Origin: Paenibacillus humicola
GTDB lineage: Bacteria > Bacillota > Bacilli > Paenibacillales > Paenibacillaceae
Assembly: GCF_028826105.1 (NCBI RefSeq)
Contig: NZ_JAQGPL010000001.1
Span: forward strand, 2,258,501 to 2,322,500
Length of the DNA: 64,000 bases
Direction of reading: 5' to 3'
Shown: one piece after another, positions 58,306-64,000 of the stretch
How the letters are laid out: each line of letters begins with the position of its first letter
How positions within the stretch are numbered: position 1 is the stretch's first letter
Position numbers and translations under genes: made by a program
Notes under the pieces: model-generated
Told to the model about the DNA's origin: nothing
Database searches by the model: none
What the model saw: the letters and a program-made list of their open reading frames with translations, nothing else

Positions 58306-59994
58306 ATGAACGTCAGCAATGATTTTATTGAAGGCGTGTCGTTTGAAATCGGCAGCGTCATCGGCGGCCGCTACCGGATTGCCGGCATGATCGGCCGCGG
58401 CGGCATGGGCGAGGTATATGCCGCCGAAGATTTGCGCCTGCAGGGGAAGCTGAGGGCGCTTAAGGTGAACAAGCCGCCGACCGCGGACGGCTTGTACGGA
58501 GCGGAGGAGGCGTCGCTGCTGATGCGGCTGAGCCACCCCCGGCTGCCGCAAATCGTCGATTATTTCCCGCCGGGAGCAGGCGGCAGCGAGATGCTGGTGA
58601 CCGATTACATCGACGGGGTTACGCTGCAGTCCTTTATGGCGTCGCGCGGCGGCGCGCTGCGGCCGGCCGAGGCGCTGGATGCCGCCGTCCAGCTGTGCGA
58701 CGCGCTGCATTACCTGCACCGGCAGCAGCCGCCGGTCATTCACCGCGACCTGAAGCCGACGAACGTCATGATCGACCGCGCCGGGTATGTGCGCCTGATC
58801 GATTTCGGCATCGCCCGGAGCTTCAAGGCGGGGCAGGCGGGCGACACCGTCCAGCTCGGCACGCCGGGCTTCGCCGCCCCGGAGCAGGAAGGAAGGCGGC
58901 AGAGCGACGCGCGGACCGACGTGTACGGGCTTGGGGCGCTGCTCGATTATTTGCTGAGCGGGGTGAAAAGGCCGCTCGATGCGGAAGCGCGCCCCGGAAG
59001 CGGGAGCCCGGCGTCGCGGCTGCTGCCGCAGACGGCGTCCGTCATCGCGGTCATGACGGACGCCAGACCCGAAGTCCGCTACGCTTCGATGGCGAAGGCG
59101 GAGGAAGCGCTTATGGCATGCCTGGAAGCGGAGAAGAAGGCCGAAGCAGCCGGCGGCCGCGCTTCCCGCGGAAGCGGGGGCCTGCACGCAGGCATCGGCG
59201 GCCGATCGCGGCTTTCCTCGTCGCCGGCTTCGGGCGAAACGCCGCCCGGTTACAACCGGCCCGATGCGGACGCTTTTCCGAAGCAGCGCCGCATCGCGGT
59301 CGCTTCTTTGTCCTCCGGCGCCGGCGCGACGTTCGCCGCCGTTACGCTGGCTCGCCTGCTCGCGGCCCGAGGCATCTCCTGCGCAGCCGTCGAGCATCCG
59401 GCCGTGGAGCCGGAATGGCTGGCGCTGCTCGATCTGGCCGGGAAAAAACCGGATGCAGGCGGAGCCGCGGGGCCGCTCGACCCGCGATATATCCGCGTAC
59501 AAGCCGGCGGAGTGCTGTGGCACGCGCTCCAACCGTCGCAGGAAGCGGCAGGCGCCGACGATGCGCTCAAATTCCGTCTCATGACGGAAGCCTTGAGGCA
59601 ATCCGTCGTCATTACGGATTTTTCCTCGCGGTGGGTTGAAGAAGCGGCGCGGGAGCAGCTGCTCGGCGCGGACGAGCTGCTGTTTGTCGCCGACCCTTTT
59701 CCTTCCAAGTGGACGCCGGTCCGGGTAAGGAAGGCGCAGGCGCTCTCGTTCGAGCGGAGCAAGGCCGGCCTCGCGACCGTCTGGCTCGCGAATAAAGACT
59801 GCCGGTTCCGCGGCCGCCCGGAATGGCTGGCTATGCTCCCTTCCAAGCCGTCGGCGGTCGTGCCGCTGCTGCCGCAGGAGCGGTGGCTGGATTTTATTTG
59901 GTTGGGACTTTGGGCGACGGACGAACGCGGCTGGATGAATTCGCTGCAAAGCGCGTTCGGACCGCTCGCCGACCGCGTTTTTGCACCGTCTTGA
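58306..59994 (+). CDS. Ser/Thr protein kinase fused to a degenerate MinD/ParA-like domain
   Basis: 562 residues. The kinase domain (about 20-275) has GRGGMGEV (G30), the ALK lysine in LRALKVNK, HRDLKPTN (H146-D148), DFG (D166) and APEQ. There is no PASTA or membrane segment. After a Ser/Gly-rich linker, residues 330-562 start RRIAVASLSSGAGATFAAVTLARLLAARG, which has the MinD/ParA/CpaE outline, but the P-loop (336-343) has Ala/Thr in place of the Lys pair, so ATP binding is doubtful. ATG after AAGGAGG. Partner and targets unknown. Confidence 0.87.
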   Translation: MNVSNDFIEGVSFEIGSVIGGRYRIAGMIGRGGMGEVYAAEDLRLQGKLRALKVNKPPTADGLYGAEEASLLMRLSHPRLPQIVDYFPPGAGGSEMLVTDYIDGVTLQSFMASRGGALRPAEALDAAVQLCDALHYLHRQQPPVIHRDLKPTNVMIDRAGYVRLIDFGIARSFKAGQAGDTVQLGTPGFAAPEQEGRRQSDARTDVYGLGALLDYLLSGVKRPLDAEARPGSGSPASRLLPQTASVIAVMTDARPEVRYASMAKAEEALMACLEAEKKAEAAGGRASRGSGGLHAGIGGRSRLSSSPASGETPPGYNRPDADAFPKQRRIAVASLSSGAGATFAAVTLARLLAARGISCAAVEHPAVEPEWLALLDLAGKKPDAGGAAGPLDPRYIRVQAGGVLWHALQPSQEAAGADDALKFRLMTEALRQSVVITDFSSRWVEEAAREQLLGADELLFVADPFPSKWTPVRVRKAQALSFERSKAGLATVWLANKDCRFRGRPEWLAMLPSKPSAVVPLLPQERWLDFIWLGLWATDERGWMNSLQSAFGPLADRVFAPS

Positions 59995-60022
59995 CACAAT
60001 CGGGGAATTCGTATGATACAAT
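59991..60022 (+). promoter_or_regulatory. Possible promoter of the ABC-F gene
   Basis: TTGACA overlaps the kinase stop; TATGAT (60012-60017, 15-base spacer) or TACAAT (60017-60022, 20-base spacer) could be the -10. Neither spacing is ideal. Confidence 0.45.
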
Positions 60023-60091
60023 GGTACGCGGGCGGCGACTGACGTCGCAGGCCCAAACGATATCTACGAATGAAACGGAGCCAAGGAAACG

Positions 60092-61642
60092 ATGAGTTTA
60101 TTGACAGTCGAAGAATTATCCCATAATTTTGGAGACCGCACGTTGTTTAAAAACGTCTCGTTCCGCCTCTTGGCGGGCGAGCGCGTCGGGCTTGTCGGCG
60201 CGAACGGCGCCGGGAAATCGACGCTGATGAACATTTTGACGGGCAGCCTGCTCAAGGACAGCGGCCGGGTCGAGTGGACGCCGAAAATCCGCTACGGTTA
60301 TTTGGACCAGCATACGAAGCTCGCGCCTGGCAAAACGATTCGCGACGTGCTGAAGGACGCTTTTCTGCCGCTGCTCGAGCTTGAGAATGAGCTGAACGAT
60401 ATCGCCGGGCAAATGGCGGATGCCGATCCGGACAGGCTCGACGAGCTGCTCGTTCGCATGGGCGAAATCCAGGAGGAGCTGGAAATCGGCGATTTCTATC
60501 TCATCGACGTGAAGGTAGAGGAGATGGCGAACGGCCTCGGCTTAAACGCGATCGGTCTTGACCGGGACGTGGCATCGTTAAGCGGCGGCCAGCGGACGAA
60601 GGTGCTGCTTGCCAAGCTGCTGCTGGAGAAGCCGACGGTCCTTCTGCTGGACGAGCCGACGAACTACTTGGATGAAGAGCATATCGCGTGGCTGACCCAA
60701 TATTTGAAATCGTACCCGCATGCATTCATGCTGATTTCTCACGATACCGGCTTCATGAATGAAGTGGTGAACGTCATTTATCATCTCGAATTTGCCAGGC
60801 TCACGCGCTATTCGGCGAATTACGAGAAGTTTCTGGAAATGGCGGATATGAACAAAACCCAGCATATCGAAGCTTACGAGAAGCAGAAGGACTATATTAA
60901 AAAGCAGGAGGATTTCATCCAGCGCAACAAAGCGCGCGCATCGACGAGCGGACGGGCGAAAAGCCGCGAGAAGCAGCTCGACCGGCTGGAACGGATCGAC
61001 CGGCCCGAGGAGGCGCCGAAGCCGACGTTCCAGTTCAAGGAAGCGCGCACGAGCGGCAAAACCGTGTTCGAAGCGCAGGGGCTCTCCATCGGATACGACC
61101 GGCCGCTGCTTCCGCCGATGGACGTGCTGATCGAGCGCGGCGACAAAATCGCCGTCGTCGGCTGCAACGGCGTCGGCAAGTCGACGCTGCTCAAAACGGT
61201 CCTCGGCCTGCTGCAGCCGCTGGCCGGCACGGTTTACCGCGGCGATTACCTGCACCCGGCTTATTTCGAGCAGGAAGCGAAGGCGCCTTCCTTGACGCCG
61301 CTCGACGATGTCTGGAACGAATTTTCGAGCATGAACCAGCACGAGGTGCGTGCCGCGCTCGCGCGGTGCGGGCTCAAAAACGAGCATATTACGCGCGCGC
61401 TGAACCAGCTGAGCGGCGGCGAGCAGGCCAAGGTGCGCTTATGCAAGCTGATGATGCGGGAGAGCAACTGGATCGCCTTCGACGAACCGACGAACCATCT
61501 GGACGTCATAGCCAAGGCTGAGCTGAAAAGGGCGCTGCAGGCGTATAAAGGGACGGTCGTACTCGTTTCCCACGAACCGGAATTTTACGAGGACTGGGTC
61601 ACGAAAGTGTGGGACGTCGAAGCCTGGTCGATGCGTCGGTAG
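60092..61642 (+). CDS. ABC-F family ATPase (YfmM-like)
   Basis: 516 residues, two ABC domains without membrane segments. Domain 1: GANGAGKST, LSGGQRTK, LLLDEPTNYLDEEH. Domain 2: GCNGVGKST, LSGGEQAKV, FDEPTNHLD. The linker between them (about 240-325) is charged and helical (KQKDYIKKQEDFIQRNKARASTSGRAKSREKQLDRL), the arm that enters the ribosomal P site in ABC-F proteins. Pattern is closest to B. subtilis YfmM, a translation factor-like rather than an antibiotic resistance member. ATG after CCAAGGAAAC. Confidence 0.92.
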   Translation: MSLLTVEELSHNFGDRTLFKNVSFRLLAGERVGLVGANGAGKSTLMNILTGSLLKDSGRVEWTPKIRYGYLDQHTKLAPGKTIRDVLKDAFLPLLELENELNDIAGQMADADPDRLDELLVRMGEIQEELEIGDFYLIDVKVEEMANGLGLNAIGLDRDVASLSGGQRTKVLLAKLLLEKPTVLLLDEPTNYLDEEHIAWLTQYLKSYPHAFMLISHDTGFMNEVVNVIYHLEFARLTRYSANYEKFLEMADMNKTQHIEAYEKQKDYIKKQEDFIQRNKARASTSGRAKSREKQLDRLERIDRPEEAPKPTFQFKEARTSGKTVFEAQGLSIGYDRPLLPPMDVLIERGDKIAVVGCNGVGKSTLLKTVLGLLQPLAGTVYRGDYLHPAYFEQEAKAPSLTPLDDVWNEFSSMNQHEVRAALARCGLKNEHITRALNQLSGGEQAKVRLCKLMMRESNWIAFDEPTNHLDVIAKAELKRALQAYKGTVVLVSHEPEFYEDWVTKVWDVEAWSMRR

Positions 61643-61745
61643 CGGCAGACAGACGCCCCGCCTTCGCTTGCAAACGGGGGGACGCTTCTTTATGATAAGG
61701 TCAGCGGTCGCTTGCCAATTCAGTCATCGGAGGTAGGTGAAGACC

Positions 61746-62444
61746 ATGAAAGAACGCATACTCGTTATTGAAGACGAAGAAAGTATTGCGCGGATTTTGC
61801 AGCTTGAGCTGGAGCACGAGGGCTACGTGGTCGGTCGGGCTTCTGACGGCCGCAGCGGCATCGAGCAGGCTTCGTCGGGCGATTGGGATCTCGTGCTGCT
61901 CGACGTGATGCTGCCGGAGCTGAACGGGATCGAGGTGCTGCGGCGTCTGCGCCAGGCGGGCAACCCGATTCCGATCATTTTACTGACGGCCCGCGATACG
62001 ATTCCCGATAAAGTAAGCGGCTTTGAGCACGGCGCCAACGATTACGTGACCAAGCCGTTTGCGATGGAGGAGCTGCTGGCGCGCGTCCGCAATTTGCTGC
62101 GCATCTTTCAGGCGCAGCCGCGCGAGGCGGAAAGCGCCGACGTTATCAAAACGGCGGATTTGGCGATCGAGCTGCGCACCCGCAAAGTGTACCGCAAGGA
62201 TTTGCCGATCGAGCTGACGCCGCGCGAATTCGAGCTGCTCGTCTATTTGGCGGAGCATCGGAACGAAGAAAAATCGCGCGAAGAAATTTTGTCCGAGGTA
62301 TGGGGCTACGACTTTATCGGCGAGACCAACCTCGTCGATGTCTATATCCGTTATTTGCGCCAGAAAATCGATAAAGGCTTCAGGCATAAACTCATTCATA
62401 CGGTGCGGGGCGTCGGCTACATGCTGAAGGAGCCGGATGCATGA
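61746..62444 (+). CDS. OmpR/ArlR-family response regulator
   Basis: 232 residues. Receiver domain with phospho-acceptor D53 (LLDVMLPELNG), D10/E11 acidic pair and K in YVTKPF; C-terminal winged helix (ELTPREFELLVYLAEH, ETNLVDVYIRYLRQKID, VRGVGYML). GTG at 61737 is only two bases from GGAGGT; the ATG at 61746 is 11 bases away and preferred. Its stop overlaps the kinase start (ATGA). Confidence 0.93.
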   Translation: MKERILVIEDEESIARILQLELEHEGYVVGRASDGRSGIEQASSGDWDLVLLDVMLPELNGIEVLRRLRQAGNPIPIILLTARDTIPDKVSGFEHGANDYVTKPFAMEELLARVRNLLRIFQAQPREAESADVIKTADLAIELRTRKVYRKDLPIELTPREFELLVYLAEHRNEEKSREEILSEVWGYDFIGETNLVDVYIRYLRQKIDKGFRHKLIHTVRGVGYMLKEPDA

Positions 62445-63796
62445 CGCTGCGAAGAAGGTTTACGTTTTTTACGATATTTTGGCTCATTTTCATTTTGATC
62501 CTGTTCAACATCTTCGTTTATTTGTTCGTCATCAATATCACGCTTCGGAGCGAGGATCAGCTGATGACGAACAAGGTGAATATTTTGCTCGAGGACAAGC
62601 GGATCGACAAGCCGGCGGGGCTGTCGGATCCCGACCTGCTGACCGATTATTATAATGCCAGCGAACTGATGCGGATCGTCTCGCCGGAAGGCAGGGTGCT
62701 CAATACGTCCGGCTCCGATCCGCAGCTGCTGGCGCTGAAGCCGGTGTTCAGCGTTCAGCACGATACCGGGATGATCTATATCGACAACCGCCGCGTGCTG
62801 TATATGAAAGTGCCTCTATATAACGGTACGCAGGTGATCGGAACGCTGGAGCTGTACCGCATGCTGACGCTGCTGGACAGCTATTTGCGGGTGCTGGTCA
62901 TCGCACTGACCGTTACCAGCGTCGGGGCGATCATGTTCGCCATTCTCGGGACTTACTGGTTCACGTCGCGCCTGACATCGCCGATTCAGCACATGGTGCA
63001 AACGATGCGGGAGATCGACCGGAGCGGCAAGCTGCGAAAAATCGAGCTCGGCGGCAAAGACCAGTCCGCCGAGCTGCTGTCGCTGGCGCGGGCTTTCAAT
63101 CAAATGATCGACCGGCTCGACCGGACGTTCGAGCGGCAGAAGCAGTTCGTCGCCGACGCTTCGCACGAGCTGAAGACGCCGCTGACCGTCATCAGCAGCT
63201 ACGCTGGGCTGCTGAACCGCTGGGGGCGGGACGACGAGAATGTGCGCGACGAAGCGATCGAGGCGATTTCGAAAGAATCGGCCCGGCTTCAAAATTTGAC
63301 GAAATCGATGCTGATGCTGGCCGAAGCCGAGCAGGAGGACTGGCTCAAGCTCGAAACGTTCGATCTTGTCCATCTCGCCGATGAAACGGCCGACATGCTC
63401 CATATGACGTTCCACCGGCTCATCCGGGTGCAGGCGCCGAAGACGGATGTCCGGCTAACGGCCGATAAGGAAAAAATCCGGCAGCTGCTCGTCATTTTGC
63501 TCGATAATGCCATTAAATACAGCAAAGAAACGATCGACGTGACGCTGTCCGTAAACAAAGGGCTTGTCCGGATGGCGGTGGCGGATAAAGGGATCGGGAT
63601 TCCGCCCGAAGAAATGCCGCATTTGTTCGAGCGGTTCTTCCGGGTGGACGGCGCGCGCCGGCGGTCGACCGGCGGTGTCGGCCTCGGGCTGTCGATCGCC
63701 AAACGGATCGTGGACCTGCACGACGGAAAAATCGACGTATTCAGCAAACCGGACGAAGGCACGACGATCACCGTCACGCTGCCACAAAAAAAATAG
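62441..63796 (+). CDS. Sensor histidine kinase (ArlS/YkoH type)
   Basis: 451 residues. Two membrane segments (about 10-33 and 145-170) flank an extracellular sensor of about 110 residues; HAMP follows, then HisKA with phospho-H242 in FVADASHELKTPL and an ATPase domain (DNAIKYSKE, DKGIGIPPEE, GVGLGLSIAKRIV, GTTITVTLP). The HisKA block with LNRWGRDDE resembles S. aureus ArlS and B. subtilis YkoH. Signal unknown. The ATGA overlap with the regulator gene makes them one unit. Confidence 0.93.
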   Translation: MTLRRRFTFFTIFWLIFILILFNIFVYLFVINITLRSEDQLMTNKVNILLEDKRIDKPAGLSDPDLLTDYYNASELMRIVSPEGRVLNTSGSDPQLLALKPVFSVQHDTGMIYIDNRRVLYMKVPLYNGTQVIGTLELYRMLTLLDSYLRVLVIALTVTSVGAIMFAILGTYWFTSRLTSPIQHMVQTMREIDRSGKLRKIELGGKDQSAELLSLARAFNQMIDRLDRTFERQKQFVADASHELKTPLTVISSYAGLLNRWGRDDENVRDEAIEAISKESARLQNLTKSMLMLAEAEQEDWLKLETFDLVHLADETADMLHMTFHRLIRVQAPKTDVRLTADKEKIRQLLVILLDNAIKYSKETIDVTLSVNKGLVRMAVADKGIGIPPEEMPHLFERFFRVDGARRRSTGGVGLGLSIAKRIVDLHDGKIDVFSKPDEGTTITVTLPQKK

Positions 63797-63904
63797 CCGG
63801 CCGGCCGCGGCGCCCGGCGCGCAGTCCTGCATGAGGACTGCCGGCGGACGCGTTCGCGCCGATCGGCTTGTTGTTCACCGCTTCATGCTGCCTAGCTTGT
63901 CCGG

Positions 63905-64000
63905 TCAGAGGACGCGGCGGGCGGTAATATAACGCTTGCTCCAGTACGAATTGATCGTCGAAAATTTTACGCCGCCTTGACCGTACGTATGAAGCATGCG
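63905..64000 (-). CDS. NlpC/P60 family cell wall hydrolase, C-terminal end (partial)
   Basis: Only 31 residues plus stop are in the window. They read RMLHTYGQGGVKFSTINSYW then SKRYITARRVL, the closing strand of NlpC/P60 peptidases (pattern R/K-M-L/I-H-x(4)-G-G-V-x(10)-Y-W-x-x-R-Y-x-x-A-R-R). The catalytic Cys and His lie outside. The gene is convergent with the histidine kinase gene; a GCAGTCCT / AGGACTGC hairpin (63821-63843 region) lies between, without a T run. Confidence 0.8.
   Translation of the reverse strand, partial: RMLHTYGQGGVKFSTINSYWSKRYITARRVL

Noticed and set aside
57046..60021. 991-codon open frame on the minus strand
   Set aside because: Antisense to the FtsJ-like, terminator and kinase region; it even crosses a terminator and has no protein family pattern.
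1..64000. CRISPR array, tRNA/rRNA genes, insertion sequences or prophage
   Set aside because: No regularly spaced repeats, cloverleaf sequences, transposase or integrase motifs, or phage structural genes were seen on either strand.

Overview
The window looks like chromosomal DNA of a GC-rich, spore-forming Firmicute of the Paenibacillaceae (Paenibacillus or Cohnella type). The evidence is several Bacillus-type gene orders (mutS-mutL-miaA-hfq, spoVK-hflX-ynbB-glnR-glnA, divergent lexA/yneA, mrfA-mrfB), sporulation genes (cotE, spoVK, tlp, a cgeB-like gene), strong AAGGAGG-type ribosome binding sites, frequent GTG/TTG starts, and Ala/Gly/Pro-rich expansions in several proteins. I see no rRNA, tRNA, CRISPR array, prophage or insertion sequence, so the window reads as core chromosome with accessory patches.

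Layout. 0-4 kb: end of an amino-acid-type ABC ATPase gene running straight into ectABCD (ectoine and hydroxyectoine synthesis) and a DUF2179 membrane protein. 4-11 kb: small conserved genes, a beta-carbonic anhydrase, an HesB-like protein, an M32 carboxypeptidase and a three-gene NMT1/SsuA-type ABC importer. 11.5-13.8 kb: cotE followed by a phiEco32-type amidoligase homologue. 13.9-21 kb: mismatch repair and tRNA/RNA genes (mutS, mutL, RsmJ-like methyltransferase, miaA, hfq). 21-24 kb: a class A penicillin-binding protein with an FN3 domain and a Gly/Pro repeat tail. 24-31 kb: DUF402 phosphatase, YdcF-like protein, spoVK, hflX, ynbB, and glnRA under a sigma-A promoter with a GlnR operator. 32-33.7 kb: lexA and yneA face away from each other across an intergenic region holding six LexA-box-like sites. 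33.8-36.2 kb: aldo/keto reductase, small membrane protein, HAD phosphatase.

36.4-42.4 kb is the most unusual patch: a sulfotransferase, a two-module GT2 glycosyltransferase, two DUF2642-like small proteins (one with a basic Cys-containing head and a heptad-repeat stalk), a GT4-like glycosyltransferase, a CgeB-like glycosyltransferase and a SAM methyltransferase. Mother-cell-type -10 sequences (CATAnnnTA) precede two of these units. I infer a spore-surface glycan synthesis and decoration locus.

42.5-48.2 kb: mtnD, metH (each with a visible promoter), rnz and tlp. 48.4-58.1 kb: a long, tightly packed operon-like run: mrfA, mrfB, an oxidoreductase, a NagD-like phosphatase, a MutM-family glycosylase, nfo, a cREC small protein, a YlmA-like ABC ATPase and an FtsJ-like methyltransferase, so four of the nine are DNA repair genes. 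58.3-64 kb: a Ser/Thr kinase fused to a degenerate MinD/ParA-like domain, an ABC-F protein, an ArlRS/YkoGH-like two-component system, and the 3' end of an NlpC/P60 hydrolase gene on the minus strand.
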